Assembly (NCBI RefSeq): GCF_004919685.1
Contig: NZ_SMYZ01000015.1
Coordinates: forward strand, 1 to 64,000
Direction: 5' to 3'
DNA: 64,000 nt
Origin: Mesorhizobium norvegicum
GTDB lineage: Bacteria > Pseudomonadota > Alphaproteobacteria > Rhizobiales > Rhizobiaceae
Shown here: in pieces, positions 54,924 to 64,000 of the stretch
How positions within the stretch are numbered: the stretch's first letter is position 1
How the letters are laid out: every line of letters starts with the position of its first letter
Translations under genes and position numbers: made by a program
Notes under the pieces: generated by a model
What the model saw: the letters and a program-made list of their open reading frames with translations, nothing else
What the model was told of the DNA's origin: nothing
Database searches by the model: none

Positions 54924-55697
54924 TTACTTCGAAACGTCCTGGCCGAAATAGGTGTCGGAGATCTTCTTGTAGGTGCCGTCGGCCTTGATGTCGGCCAGCG
55001 CCTTGTTGATCGCTGCGACCAGTTCCGGATCGCCCTTGCGCACGATGACGCCGGAATAGTCGGCGTTTTCCTCTTGCGCGGCGATCTTCACATTGGCGTC
55101 GGGCTTGTGCTTCTTGAAGTCGAGGAATGACAGGCTGTCATTGATGGTCGCGTCGGCGCGGCCGGTCAAAAGCAGCTGGATCGACTGGTCGAAGCCATCG
55201 GTGCCGACCAGCTCGGCGCCGTTCGTCTCGGCCAGCTTGCCGAAATTCGAGGTCAGCGACTGCGCCGACTTCTTGCCCTTGAGATCGGCGAAACTCTTGA
55301 TGTCGGTGTTGTCGCCGCGCACGATCAGCACCGCCTTGGAGGCGATGTAGGGATCGGAGAAATCGTACTTGGCCTTGCGGGCGTCGGTGATGCCGACTTC
55401 GTTGATGACGGCGTCATAGCGATTGGCGTCGAGGCCGGCGATCAGCCCGTCCCACTTGCCTTCGAGGAACTCGGCCTTGACGCCGAGCTTGTCGGCGATC
55501 GCCTTGGCGATTTCGACGTCGAAGCCGACCAGCGCGCCGGACGTGTCATGATAGGTGAATGGCGCATAGGTGCCTTCCGTGCCGACCTTGATGACCCCGG
55601 CCTGCTTGATCTGGTCGAGGTTGGCGCCGGCATGGCCTGCGGTGACAGCCAGAGCCTGCAGCGTTCCGGCGATGATGAGCGACTTGAGCCATTTCAT
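54924..55697 (-). CDS. Cystine-type amino acid ABC transporter substrate-binding protein
   Basis: A 257-residue periplasmic protein with a signal peptide (MKWLKSLIIAGTLQALAVTAGHA) and an SBP_bac_3 domain. The segment IKVGTEGTYAPFTYHDTSGALVGFDVEIAKAIADKL and DGLIAGLDANRYDAVINEVGITDARKAKYDFSDPY closely resemble FliY/TcyA cystine-binding proteins. ATG 55697 is at the signal peptide; the frame extends upstream without support. It heads a three-gene operon. Confidence 0.9.
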   Translation of the reverse strand: MKWLKSLIIAGTLQALAVTAGHAGANLDQIKQAGVIKVGTEGTYAPFTYHDTSGALVGFDVEIAKAIADKLGVKAEFLEGKWDGLIAGLDANRYDAVINEVGITDARKAKYDFSDPYIASKAVLIVRGDNTDIKSFADLKGKKSAQSLTSNFGKLAETNGAELVGTDGFDQSIQLLLTGRADATINDSLSFLDFKKHKPDANVKIAAQEENADYSGVIVRKGDPELVAAINKALADIKADGTYKKISDTYFGQDVSK

Positions 55698-55785
55698 TTT
55701 TCTGTGATCCCGTCCTTGGCCGGATATCCGGCATGTTGTGAGCGCTGGAAACTGGCAGATGCAAGGCAAGAAAATAAGGAATGAA

Positions 55786-55812
55786 ATTTCAAAAACAATC
55801 CGCTTTTGAAAT
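55786..55812. promoter_or_regulatory. Perfect dyad upstream of the cystine-type operon
   Basis: Arms ATTTCAAAA/TTTTGAAAT with 9-base spacing, 89 bases before the binding-protein start and 215 bases before rpoH. AT-rich in a GC-rich background. A candidate operator for a sulfur or amino acid regulator; no regulator gene is adjacent. Confidence 0.45.
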
Positions 55813-56026
55813 CAGATACTCAAAATTCTGTTTTTCGACGTGAGTCGGCGCCATTCCAGATCATCCCGCAGGCCGTCTGGACAGCGTGTCAGGCGCGGCA
55901 CCGGCCAGGGAACCATTCCCGTGCATGGCACGTTCTGGCTGTTCTAGGGCACGACGCCGCCATTTCAACCTGGGCGCCGGCCAAGTTTGCAACGTCATCC
56001 GCATCGCCTGAGCCAGGGAGCGCCTC

Positions 56027-56890
56027 ATGATGGAAGACACGGCAGGACGGATCATGGTCCGCGCGGCAATGAGGGCTCCCTACCTCGAACGTGACGAGGA
56101 ACATCGGCTGGCATTGCTCTGGAAAGAGGACAACGACCAGAACGCACTGCACAGCATCACCGTCGCCCATATGCGGCTGGTCATTTCCATGGCCTCCAAA
56201 TTCCGCCATTACGGCCTGCCGCTCGGCGATCTGATCCAGGAGGGTCATGTCGGCCTGCTTGAAGCCGCTGCCCGCTTCGAGCCGGAGCGGGAGGTGCGGT
56301 TCTCGACCTACGCGACGTGGTGGATCCGCGCCTCGATGCAGGACTACATCCTGCGCAACTGGTCTATCGTGCGCGGCGGCACCAGCTCGGCGCAGAAGGC
56401 GCTGTTCTTCAACCTGCGACGCCTGCGCGCGCGGCTGGCGAATGGCGCGGAGCCGCTGTCCAACGCAACGCTCTATCGCGAAGTGTCGGAGGCGCTCGGC
56501 GTCTCCGAAGCCGATGTGGCGATGATGGATTCGCGGCTGTCGGCGCCCGACTCCTCCCTCAACATGCCGATTGCCGACGATGCGGGTTCGACCGAGCGCA
56601 TGGATTTCCTGGTCTCGGATGATCCGCTGCCCGACGAGATCGTCGGCGACAAGATTGATGTCGCGCGCCGCTCGCTCTGGCTGAGGGAAGCGCTTCGCGC
56701 GCTCAACGCACGCGAGCTGAGGATCATCGAGGAACGCCGGCTGAACGACGAGGGCGCAACACTCGAAGCGCTCGGCGAGACCCTCGGCATTTCCAAGGAG
56801 CGTGTCCGCCAGATCGAGGCCCGCGCCATGGAAAAGCTCAAGGTCGCGTTGGTGAAGCAGAACCCGGAGTTCATGGCGACTGCCGCCTGA
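56027..56890 (+). CDS. rpoH2: RNA polymerase sigma-32 factor (RpoH2 type)
   Basis: A 287-residue sigma factor. Region 2 is NALHSITVAHMRLVISMASKFRHYGLPLGDLIQEGHVGLLEAAARFEPEREVRFSTYATWWIRASMQDYILRNWS, followed by the RpoH box QKALFFNLRRLR, and region 4.2 ALGETLGISKERVRQIEARAM. Alphaproteobacteria often carry two RpoH proteins; the divergent sequence suggests RpoH2, linked to oxidative or stationary-phase stress. The start is ATG 56027 or the next codon 56030. Confidence 0.92.
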   Translation: MMEDTAGRIMVRAAMRAPYLERDEEHRLALLWKEDNDQNALHSITVAHMRLVISMASKFRHYGLPLGDLIQEGHVGLLEAAARFEPEREVRFSTYATWWIRASMQDYILRNWSIVRGGTSSAQKALFFNLRRLRARLANGAEPLSNATLYREVSEALGVSEADVAMMDSRLSAPDSSLNMPIADDAGSTERMDFLVSDDPLPDEIVGDKIDVARRSLWLREALRALNARELRIIEERRLNDEGATLEALGETLGISKERVRQIEARAMEKLKVALVKQNPEFMATAA

Positions 56891-56954
56891 TCTCCTGACG
56901 CCTCCCCATCTGCTGATGCAGCGACGACCGCGTCGAGCGCCGGGCGCAAGCGAC

Positions 56955-58424
56955 TTACTTGTCGGTGACGATCTTGACCTTGTCGCCGGCCGAAACCGCG
57001 GCACCCGGCGACAGCGCGTTGAGCACGCGGAACAGGTCGAGCTTGCGGTCGACGCCGACCATCTGAGCCGAAAGCGAACCCATCGTCTGCCCCGGCTGAA
57101 CGGTGACGACGCGGATATGCAGCGGCTTCAGCGCCGCCTTTTCGGCAGCGCTCAGGATACGGAACGATCCACTGACCGAACGCGCCACGGTGTCCAGCGA
57201 GGTGCTGGCCGAAGGGGCAGCGGTCAGCAGCCGGTAGACCTGGCCGCCGGCACGGATCACGGCGATGTCGAACTGCCAGCCTTCGGCGCCGGCATGCGCC
57301 GTCGCCGCCTCATTGCCGTTGATGGTTTCCTGCTTGACGGTGCTGTCGTCGAGACCAGCCACCCAGCCGCTGCGGATATAGTCGGTAAGCGCGCGGTTCT
57401 TGTCGATCGAGACGCCGTCGAAGCGGATCGCCATGTCACCGGGGCCGGTTGCGGTCACCGCGGCGGCCGAATTGTCGATGATGAAGCCCTGCGGCACCGA
57501 GAAGGACACGCCGAGGCCCGGATGCAGGAAGGTTTCGCCGCGCACATAGCCTTCCTCGGGCGTGTCGCCATAGAGCAGGCCGTCTATGCCGGCGAGGAAG
57601 GAATCGCGGTCGCGCGTGCCGAAACCTGGCGCGCCGAACTGGCGGGCATGGCGCTGCGCCAGATCGATGCGCTGCGGCGTATTGGGGTGCGTGGCCAGGA
57701 AGTCGAGGCTGGCGTCGGTGGCGCCGCTGATCGAACGGAAATCGGTATAGGCCGACATCGACTGCAGGAAGCGGCCGGCGGCGAAAGGATCGTAACCGGC
57801 TTCGCCGATCGACTTGATGCCGATGGCGTCGGCTTCCAGCTCCTGGTTGCGCGAGAATTGCGCCAGCCTCAGCTTGCCTCGGATCAGCGCCGCCTTGGCG
57901 GTCGGGCTGTCGCCGAGCACGTCGGAAACCACCTTGGTCGCCAGGCCTTCCTCGGCCTCGAGTTGCTGGCGCTGCAGGCCGTGATTGGCGGTGACGTGGC
58001 CCATCTCATGCGCGATGACCGCGGCTAGCTCGGCCGAATCATTGGCCAGCGCCAGCAGGCCGCGCGTGATGTAGAGATAGCCGCCCGGCAGCGCGAAGGC
58101 GTTGACGTTGGGCGAATTTAGGATGGTGATGCGATAGGTCTGCGTCGGGTTGGCCGAGACCACCGTCAGATTGCCGACCACCTTGGCGACCATGCGCTCG
58201 AGCTTGGGATCGGAATACTCGCCGCCATAGGTCGCCAGGATGCGCGGATGCTGCGCCTTGGCCAGTTCGGCGAGTTTGTTGTTGGCACCGACATTGTCGA
58301 CGGTGATCGGCTTGTCGGATGGCTGGAAGCCGGATTCCTGAACCGCCGGCGGCGTGAACATCTGGCAGCTTGCCAGCGCCACGGCAAAGCCGGCCAGCGC
58401 AAGAAAGCGCGCCAGCGGCTTCAT
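56955..58424 (-). CDS. M48 family metalloprotease lipoprotein
   Basis: A 489-residue protein with a lipoprotein signal (MKPLARFLALAGFAVALASCQMF; lipobox LASC). The M48 domain has the zinc motif AAVIAHEMGHVTANHG and the third ligand Glu in NQELEADAIG, as in BepA/YfgC. The C-terminal half (about 300-489) is a separate region, and the last ~50 residues (IRVVTVQPGQTMGSLSAQMVG ... LNALSPGAAVSAGDKVKIV) look like a LysM-type motif. It probably acts in outer-membrane protein quality control. Confidence 0.88.
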   Translation of the reverse strand: MKPLARFLALAGFAVALASCQMFTPPAVQESGFQPSDKPITVDNVGANNKLAELAKAQHPRILATYGGEYSDPKLERMVAKVVGNLTVVSANPTQTYRITILNSPNVNAFALPGGYLYITRGLLALANDSAELAAVIAHEMGHVTANHGLQRQQLEAEEGLATKVVSDVLGDSPTAKAALIRGKLRLAQFSRNQELEADAIGIKSIGEAGYDPFAAGRFLQSMSAYTDFRSISGATDASLDFLATHPNTPQRIDLAQRHARQFGAPGFGTRDRDSFLAGIDGLLYGDTPEEGYVRGETFLHPGLGVSFSVPQGFIIDNSAAAVTATGPGDMAIRFDGVSIDKNRALTDYIRSGWVAGLDDSTVKQETINGNEAATAHAGAEGWQFDIAVIRAGGQVYRLLTAAPSASTSLDTVARSVSGSFRILSAAEKAALKPLHIRVVTVQPGQTMGSLSAQMVGVDRKLDLFRVLNALSPGAAVSAGDKVKIVTDK

Positions 58425-58535
58425 TCCTAGTGTGTTAGCGCCGATCGCCAGAACGGCTTCCTTTCGGGTCCCGGCGCATGATCACGAAAATCGGGGGCGA
58501 TCTTCGGAATGTGTCATGCGCCATATCTCAAACTG

Positions 58536-58583
58536 CTGCAGTATCCGTTGCCCGTCCCTAGGGGCGGGCGGCGGATACTGCAG
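58536..58583. other. Long near-perfect palindrome downstream of thiQ
   Basis: Perfect 12-base outer arms CTGCAGTATCCG/CGGATACTGCAG and inner arms GCCCGTCCC/GGGGCGGGC with one wobble pair and a two-base loop. It is between the thiQ stop and the M48 gene start, both minus strand. A terminator, a repeat element or an operator are possible. Confidence 0.7.
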
Positions 58584-58684
58584 GCAAATCACGTCCTGTG
58601 CCGGACCAGTAGGGCGGACCTAGCCACACTCCTCCAGTCATGGCAAGCAAGCGCCACATCGCCTGGAACCGGTTTGGCCGTAAA

Positions 58685-59467
58685 TTATGTCCGCTTCCGG
58701 GCAACATCTCGTGATACGGCATGCCCGGCACTCGCGCCGATATAGCGCCGGAACGCTTCCGGACCAGCCCCGGTGAAGAAATCATCCGCCTTGCCGGTTG
58801 CGGCGACCAACCCATTGTCGAGAAACACAATATGCTCGCCGATGCGACGGGCGTCTTCCGGCTGATGGGTGACGAACAGCACCGTCATGCCCCGCTCGGC
58901 ATGAACGGCGGCGACCAGATCCAGCATGTCGTCGCGCAAAGCGGGCCCGAGCGAGGCGAAGGGTTCGTCGAGCAGCAGCACCGGCCGGTTGCGCACCAGC
59001 ACCCGGGCCAGGGCGACGCGCTGGCGTTCCCCGCCGGAGAGCTCGCGCGGCAGGCGTCGTTCCTTGCCGGCAAGACCGGTGCGCGCAAGCGCCTCGGCGA
59101 TCGCGGCGTGGTCCGCCTCGGTCAGCCGCAAGGATGGGGATCGGCCGAGCCCGACATTCTGCTCGACGGAAAGATGAGCGAAGAGATTGTTCTCCTGGAA
59201 CACCATCGACACAGGCCGCACCGAGGGCGGCTCGGCGCTGACATCGACCCCGCCGATCAGCACGCGGCCCGACTGCGGGGTCTCGAAGCCGGCGACCAGA
59301 TTGAGCAGCGTCGACTTGCCCGAACCGCTCGGCCCCATGATGGCGGTGATCTTCGCCGTGGCAAACTCGACGTCGAAGACAAGCGGCGCCTCGCCATAGC
59401 TGAACGACACCTTGTCCAGCCGCACCGGAGCGCCCTTTTCAAGCCTGCTGGCCGCCCCGTCACGCAT
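58685..59467 (-). CDS. thiQ: Thiamine ABC transporter ATP-binding protein
   Basis: A 260-residue ATPase: Walker [19 protein letters not shown]-loop [11 protein letters not shown] (characteristic of ThiQ), signature [16 protein letters not shown], Walker [16 protein letters not shown]. It energises uptake of thiamine and its phosphates. It overlaps thiP by eight bases and is last in the thiBPQ operon. Starting codon 59467. Confidence 0.93.
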   Translation of the reverse strand: MRDGAASRLEKGAPVRLDKVSFSYGEAPLVFDVEFATAKITAIMGPSGSGKSTLLNLVAGFETPQSGRVLIGGVDVSAEPPSVRPVSMVFQENNLFAHLSVEQNVGLGRSPSLRLTEADHAAIAEALARTGLAGKERRLPRELSGGERQRVALARVLVRNRPVLLLDEPFASLGPALRDDMLDLVAAVHAERGMTVLFVTHQPEDARRIGEHIVFLDNGLVAATGKADDFFTGAGPEAFRRYIGASAGHAVSRDVARKRT

Positions 59468-61085
59468 CCCGGACCTTCTCTCTTCCCAGCCAGTGCGCCG
59501 CCACGATCAAGGCGAGGCAGACGAGGCCGAGCAGCAGTGCCAGGCCGGCGGCATCCTCGGTGCGGTAGCTGCCCATCCGCGCCAGGAGAAGGTAGGGCAA
59601 TGTCTGCACGGAATCACTGCCGAACAAGGCAATGACGCCGAGATCGCCGAGCGACAACGCCATGGCGAAAGCAAAGGCGGTGGCGAGCGGCCGCCGCAGC
59701 GACGGCCAGTCGACCAGCATCAATCGGTTCCAGCCCGCAATGCCGAGCTGTGCACAGAGCCGTTCGTGACGCTCGCTCGCCGCATCATAGGCGGGACGGA
59801 CGGCGCGCAGGGCGAACGGCATCGCCATCACCGCATTGACGGTGACGACCATGACCGGCGCAATGGCGAAGACATCGCCGACATGGCGTAGCAACAGGAA
59901 CCAGCCGGCGCCAACGACGATCGGCGGCACGACAAGGACAAAGCCGGCGCCGGTATCGGTGGCGTGTTCGAGCATTGTCTTGCGGCCAGCCCGGCGGTTC
60001 AGCGCCAGGGCCCGCCGCGCCATGGTCAGCGCCAGCGACAGCGTCACCGAAAGCAGCGCCGACAGGAAGGCCAGTACCACGCTGGTCAGCGTCGCCTGCC
60101 GCACAGTGGCCTCACCGGCCAGCCGGCCGAGATCGGCACCCAACCCGGCCATAACTGTCGCCGCCATCGGCGCGACAACGAACAGCAACGCCAAGGCGAT
60201 GAGCATGGCGTTCAGCCAGGTCTCGCTCCTGTTGACCGAGAGATAGCGGCGTTGCGCGACCGGCAGGTTGGTGTCGCCGACCACATTGGCGCCTAGCCGC
60301 GTCAGTGCCAGCACCACGATAAAGGTCAAGGCGATCTGCAGCAGCGTCAGTGTGACCGCGCGCGCGGGATCGAAATCGAAGCGCAGCGCCTGGTAGATGC
60401 CGACCTCCAGCGTCGTCGCGGCCGGCCCGCCGCCCAGTATCAGCACGATCGTGAAGGATGTGATGCAGAGCATGAAGACCAGCCCGGCGACACCCGGCAA
60501 AGCCGCACGCAGCGTCGGCCATTCGATCAGCCGGAACGCCGGCCGCGCCGCCATGCCGAGCTGGCTCGCCAGCCGCCATTGATCGGACGGTATGGTCTGC
60601 AGCGCCTCGAGGAACAGCCGCGTCGCCAACGGCAGATTGAAGAAGACATGGGCGACGAGAATGCCGGACAGGCCATAGATGCCCGGCCAGCTTCCACCGC
60701 CGATCACGGCGAGCACGCCGGCGAAATAGCCGGCACGGCCATAAAGCGCCAGGATACCGAGGGCCGCGACGATGGCCGGCAGCGCCAACGGTACGGCGAA
60801 GAGCTGCAGGATAAAGGCGCGGCCGAAGAAGCGTGGATGCCGCGACAGAGCGCGCGCCACGAACAACGCCGGCGCGACGGAAAGCAGCGTCGACAGCGCC
60901 GCCTGCCAGAGCGTGAAGCGAATGACGCGAAGCAGATAGGGGTCGAAGGCTGCCCAGGCGCCCGAGAAATCATGGACACCCTCGAAAAGCAGGCCGGCAA
61001 ACGCGCCGCCGATCAGCAGCGCGATTGCAGCGAGCGCGACAATGCCGGCGCTGACGCGGGAATCCGTGGAATGCGCCGGCGCCAT
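59460..61085 (-). CDS. thiP: Thiamine ABC transporter permease
   Basis: A 541-residue fused double permease with about 12 membrane helices and two binding-protein-dependent transport domains. EAA loops are [32 protein letters not shown] and [30 protein letters not shown]. The length and fusion are those of ThiP. The gene lies six bases after thiB and overlaps thiQ, so all three are translated together. Confidence 0.94.
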   Translation of the reverse strand: MAPAHSTDSRVSAGIVALAAIALLIGGAFAGLLFEGVHDFSGAWAAFDPYLLRVIRFTLWQAALSTLLSVAPALFVARALSRHPRFFGRAFILQLFAVPLALPAIVAALGILALYGRAGYFAGVLAVIGGGSWPGIYGLSGILVAHVFFNLPLATRLFLEALQTIPSDQWRLASQLGMAARPAFRLIEWPTLRAALPGVAGLVFMLCITSFTIVLILGGGPAATTLEVGIYQALRFDFDPARAVTLTLLQIALTFIVVLALTRLGANVVGDTNLPVAQRRYLSVNRSETWLNAMLIALALLFVVAPMAATVMAGLGADLGRLAGEATVRQATLTSVVLAFLSALLSVTLSLALTMARRALALNRRAGRKTMLEHATDTGAGFVLVVPPIVVGAGWFLLLRHVGDVFAIAPVMVVTVNAVMAMPFALRAVRPAYDAASERHERLCAQLGIAGWNRLMLVDWPSLRRPLATAFAFAMALSLGDLGVIALFGSDSVQTLPYLLLARMGSYRTEDAAGLALLLGLVCLALIVAAHWLGREKVRDA

Positions 61086-61091
61086 CGCTGC

Positions 61092-62090
61092 CTACTTGCT
61101 CATCACCGCCAGCCATTCATCGACCCAGGCCTTGCGGTTGGCGGCGACCTCCTCGGGGCTGAACAGCAAGGTCTTGGTCGGCTTGACCAGTTTGTCGAAA
61201 GCCGGGTTGAGCGGCTTGTCGGTCTTGCCTGCCGGGAACATCCAGTTGGTCTCGGGGATGGCATCCTGGAATTTCGGTCCGGTCATGAAAGCCATGAACT
61301 TTGCCGCCAGCGGATTCTTGGCTCCCGTCGTGGTGATGCCCGCCACCTCGATCTGCAGATATTCGCCCTCCTCGAAGGAGGCCGCCTGGTAGCGCTCGGT
61401 GTTTTCGGCAACCATGTGGTAGGCAGGCGACGTCGTGTAGGACAGCACCATCGGCGCCTCGCCCTTGGTGAACAGGCCATAGGCCTCGCTCCAGCCCGGC
61501 GTCACGGTCAGCACCTTCGCCTTGAGCTTGGCCCAAGCCTCCGGCGCCTTGTCGCCATAGACCGACTTGACCCACAGAAGCAGGCCGAGGCCCGGCGTCG
61601 AGGTGCGCGGATCCTGGATGACGATCTTGTCGTCGGCACTGCCTTCGACCAAGTTCTTCAGGCTTTTCGGCGGCGTCTTCAGCTTCTCGGTGTCGTAAAC
61701 GACGGCGAAATAGCCGTAATCAAAGGGGACAAAAGTGTCGTCGCTCCAGCCGCCCGGCACATTGACGTCGGTCACCGCGCCATGCGGTGCGAACAGGCCT
61801 GACGCCTTGGCATCGGCGGTGAGATTGGTGTCGAGGCCAAGCACGATGTCGGCCTTGGTCGATGCGCCTTCCAGCTTGACGCGGTTGAGCAGCGCGACGC
61901 CATCGGCGACCGAAACGAACTCGACATCGCAGCCGCATTCGGCCTCGAATTCCTTCTTCACCACGGGACCCGGACCCCAATCGGCGGTGAAACTCTCATA
62001 GGTGTAGACGGTGAGCTTGTCCTTGGCCAAGGCCGGTCCGGACAGAACCACGGTCATTGCTGAGACAAGAGAATATAAAAGCGTGCGCAT
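61092..62090 (-). CDS. thiB: Thiamine-binding periplasmic protein
   Basis: A 332-residue periplasmic protein with a signal peptide ([22 protein letters not shown]) followed by [37 protein letters not shown], the conserved start of ThiB. GLDTNL and [13 protein letters not shown] are further family blocks. It delivers thiamine to ThiPQ. ATG 62090 is at the signal peptide; an open frame continues upstream through the riboswitch and is not coding. Confidence 0.94.
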   Translation of the reverse strand: MRTLLYSLVSAMTVVLSGPALAKDKLTVYTYESFTADWGPGPVVKKEFEAECGCDVEFVSVADGVALLNRVKLEGASTKADIVLGLDTNLTADAKASGLFAPHGAVTDVNVPGGWSDDTFVPFDYGYFAVVYDTEKLKTPPKSLKNLVEGSADDKIVIQDPRTSTPGLGLLLWVKSVYGDKAPEAWAKLKAKVLTVTPGWSEAYGLFTKGEAPMVLSYTTSPAYHMVAENTERYQAASFEEGEYLQIEVAGITTTGAKNPLAAKFMAFMTGPKFQDAIPETNWMFPAGKTDKPLNPAFDKLVKPTKTLLFSPEEVAANRKAWVDEWLAVMSK

Positions 62091-62146
62091 CGGCGCCTCC
62101 TTCGTTCGAATTGAAAGGAATTGAGGCGTCGGACTGTCCGAAACGT

Positions 62147-62242
62147 CTAATCCCTCCGCCGGTACAAACCGGATCAGGTTCAGCGGGTTGGCGAGACTGC
62201 CTCTCAGCCGGTCCGCGAAGATCGCGTCCGGCACCCCGTTAG
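62147..62242 (-). ncRNA. TPP riboswitch (THI element) upstream of thiB
   Basis: On the minus strand the conserved THI-box pieces are visible in order: ACGGGGTGCC, GGCTGAGAGG, then GAACCTGATCCGG and GTACCGGCGGAGGGA. It ends 56 bases before the thiB ATG. Binding of thiamine pyrophosphate should lower expression of thiBPQ. Confidence 0.95.
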
Positions 62243-62335
62243 AGCGTTTCGACACATAGGCCGGGCCGATCAGCCGCGCAAGTGGGAGTTTGCCGCCTTC
62301 CGTTTCCCGTGCCGGGCTGGTAAGGGCCACACGAT

Positions 62336-62980
62336 ATGAGCACATTCACCATCCTGCTTGGCGGCGATCTCATCCGCACGCCACGGCTCGACCGCCAGGT
62401 CGAAGGCTCCCGCGTCATCGCCGCCGACGCCGGCATCGGCCATGCGCGGCTGCTGGATCTCGTGCCGGAGCTGTGGGTGGGTGATTTCGATTCGGTGCCG
62501 GCCAACCTGCCTGACGATCTCGCTGCCGTGCCGCGCCGGACCTTCCCGGCGGAAAAGGACCAGACCGATGGCGAACTGGCCATCGCCGCCGCACTGGAGC
62601 GCGGCGCGACCAGACTGGTGCTCGCCGGCGCCTTCGGCGGCAAGCGCGCCGACCATGCTTTCCTGCATCTGGCGCTTGCCCTGCGGCTGGCCGAGGCCGA
62701 AACTGATGTGCTTTTGACCAGCGGCGCCCAGGAAGGCATTCCCCTGCTGCACGGAACGGCTGGCTTCGATTATGCCGACGGCACACTGTTTTCGGTGCTC
62801 GGCTTTTCCGAGCTTGCCGGCCTGACCGTCACCGGCGCCAAATGGCCGCTCGATCACGTCAAGGTGGCGTTCGGTTCGTCGCTGACCATCTCCAACGAGG
62901 TCAAGGGCCACCTCGAAATCGCGCTGGGCCATGGCCGCGCGATGCTGCTCGCTCATCCCTATCCCCTACCTGAAAGCTGA
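62336..62980 (+). CDS. thiN: Thiamine pyrophosphokinase
   Basis: A 214-residue enzyme that converts thiamine and ATP to TPP. The catalytic domain has [13 protein letters not shown], the acidic GDFDS motif, and [14 protein letters not shown], all typical; [12 protein letters not shown] is the next block. The C-terminal beta-domain binds thiamine. It is divergent from the TPP-riboswitch-controlled thiBPQ operon, giving uptake and activation side by side. The riboswitch does not cover this gene. Confidence 0.93.
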   Translation: MSTFTILLGGDLIRTPRLDRQVEGSRVIAADAGIGHARLLDLVPELWVGDFDSVPANLPDDLAAVPRRTFPAEKDQTDGELAIAAALERGATRLVLAGAFGGKRADHAFLHLALALRLAEAETDVLLTSGAQEGIPLLHGTAGFDYADGTLFSVLGFSELAGLTVTGAKWPLDHVKVAFGSSLTISNEVKGHLEIALGHGRAMLLAHPYPLPES

Positions 62981-62981
62981 C

Positions 62982-64000
62982 ATGGCCCCGCCCCTTCTCA
63001 ACCTCGACGGGATAAAGCTGACCTTCGGTGGCACGCCGCTGCTCGACGGTGCCGCCTTGACGGCTTCCGCCGGCGACAAGATCGCACTGGTCGGCCGCAA
63101 CGGGTCGGGCAAGTCGACGCTGCTGAAGATCGCCGCCGGCCTGATCGAGCCGCAGGATGGCGAGGTGTTCCGCCAGCCTTCGGCGACCGTACGCTATCTG
63201 CCGCAGATGCCCGACATGGAAGGTTTTGCCAGTGTTCGCGCCTATGTCGAGGCCGGACTTGGCCCCGCCGACGACCCCTACCGCGCCAGCTATCTGATGG
63301 AGCATCTCGGCCTGTCGGGCGAAGAGCGTCCGAACGATCTGTCGGGCGGCGAGGCGAGGCGTGCGGCTCTTGCCCGTGTCATGGCGCCAGAGCCCGATAT
63401 CCTGCTGCTTGATGAGCCGACCAACCATCTCGATCTCTCGGTGATCGAATGGCTGGAAGAAGAGCTCATCCGCACCTCCTCGGCACTGATCGTCATCTCT
63501 CACGACCGCCGCTTTCTCGAGCGCGTGTCGCGCGCCACGATCTGGCTCGATCGCGGCCAGACGCGCAGGCTGGACAAGGGCTTTGGCCATTTCGAGGAAT
63601 GGCGCGACCTGGTGCTGGAGGAAGAAGAGCGCGAGCAGCACAAGCTCGGCCGCCAGATCGTGCGCGAAGAACATTGGCTGCGCTATGGCGTGACGGCGCG
63701 GCGCAAGCGCAACATGCGCCGGCTCGGCGAATTGCAGACCATGCGTCAGCGTTTCCGCGGCCACCGCGGCGCCGAAGGGTCGGCCACCATGGTGGCGAGC
63801 GACGCCGCCGAATCCGGCAAGCTGGTGATCGAGGCCAAGAACATCGAGAAGAGCTTTGGCGATCTGACCGTGGTCAAGGGGTTCTCGACCCGCATCCAGC
63901 GCGGCGACCGCGTCGGCCTGGTTGGGCCGAACGGCGCCGGCAAGACGACGCTCTTGAAGATGCTGACCGGCGAGATGAAGCCTGACGCCGGTTCGATACG
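62982..64000 (+). CDS. ABC-F family ATPase (partial, cut by window end)
   Basis: At least 339 residues of a duplicated soluble ABC ATPase without membrane parts. Domain 1: Walker [17 protein letters not shown], signature LSGGEARRAALARVMA, Walker B ILLLDEPTNHLD. A charged linker (LEEEEREQHKLGRQIVREEHWLRYGVTARRKRNMRRLGEL) precedes domain 2, whose Walker A GPNGAGKTTLLKML is near the window edge. ABC-F proteins act on ribosomes or in DNA repair (Uup); the arrangement resembles Uup. It starts one base after the thiN stop. Confidence 0.93.
   Translation, partial: MAPPLLNLDGIKLTFGGTPLLDGAALTASAGDKIALVGRNGSGKSTLLKIAAGLIEPQDGEVFRQPSATVRYLPQMPDMEGFASVRAYVEAGLGPADDPYRASYLMEHLGLSGEERPNDLSGGEARRAALARVMAPEPDILLLDEPTNHLDLSVIEWLEEELIRTSSALIVISHDRRFLERVSRATIWLDRGQTRRLDKGFGHFEEWRDLVLEEEEREQHKLGRQIVREEHWLRYGVTARRKRNMRRLGELQTMRQRFRGHRGAEGSATMVASDAAESGKLVIEAKNIEKSFGDLTVVKGFSTRIQRGDRVGLVGPNGAGKTTLLKMLTGEMKPDAGSI

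Overview
The window reads as chromosomal DNA of a GC-rich alphaproteobacterium of the Rhizobiales, most likely Mesorhizobium or a close relative. This is inferred from the protein sequences, a polyhydroxybutyrate block (phaR, phaA, phaB, bdhA), an RpoH2-type sigma-32 factor, CarD, two YdcH/DUF465 proteins, a dense cluster of GANTC (CcrM) sites, and several palindromic intergenic repeats of the kind common in rhizobial genomes. No tRNA, rRNA, insertion sequence, phage gene or CRISPR array was seen.

Layout. 0-9.5 kb: housekeeping genes (rpmF, mtgA, a farnesyl-diphosphate-synthase-type gene, a lytic transglycosylase, ispG) mixed with a methyltransferase, a hybrid histidine kinase, a Stf0 sulfotransferase and a chloramphenicol-phosphotransferase-like kinase. 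9.8-16.3 kb: two divergent YdcH genes, then an IclR-controlled catabolic unit made of a Tat-exported binding protein, two permeases, an ATPase, a RidA deaminase and a SelA-like PLP enzyme. 16.4-19.3 kb: an ECF sigma/anti-sigma operon led by a Tat-exported phosphoesterase and an amicyanin-like cupredoxin. 19.4-30.6 kb: purEK, LprI-like protein, rpmJ, TPR protein, hydrolase, DUF1036-pyk, formylglutamate amidohydrolase-DUF1244, an MFS transporter, and a LysR/SDR divergent pair.

30.6-39.6 kb: a TetR gene divergent from a molybdenum hydroxylase operon (2Fe-2S subunit, large subunit, dihaem cytochrome) followed on the same strand by an RND efflux adaptor and pump. 39.6-47.1 kb: patatin and bdhA, a divergent pair of citrate synthase homologues of which one carries an N-terminal DNA-binding domain, then phaR, phaA and phaB. 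47.1-47.8 kb is a 730-base intergenic region with 12 GANTC sites in 372 bases. 47.8-53.3 kb: a large SUV3-type helicase, an S4 protein, fdxA and carD. 53.3-64 kb: a cystine-type ABC transporter, rpoH2, an M48 lipoprotein protease, the TPP-riboswitch-controlled thiBPQ operon, thiN, and an ABC-F gene cut by the window end.

The most unusual signals are: a palindromic element of about 120-145 bases present three times whose copies differ by paired compensatory changes; the GANTC cluster; the citrate synthase pair with helically phased ATCAAT repeats between them; and intercistronic hairpins directly after the binding-protein gene in two separate amino-acid ABC operons.
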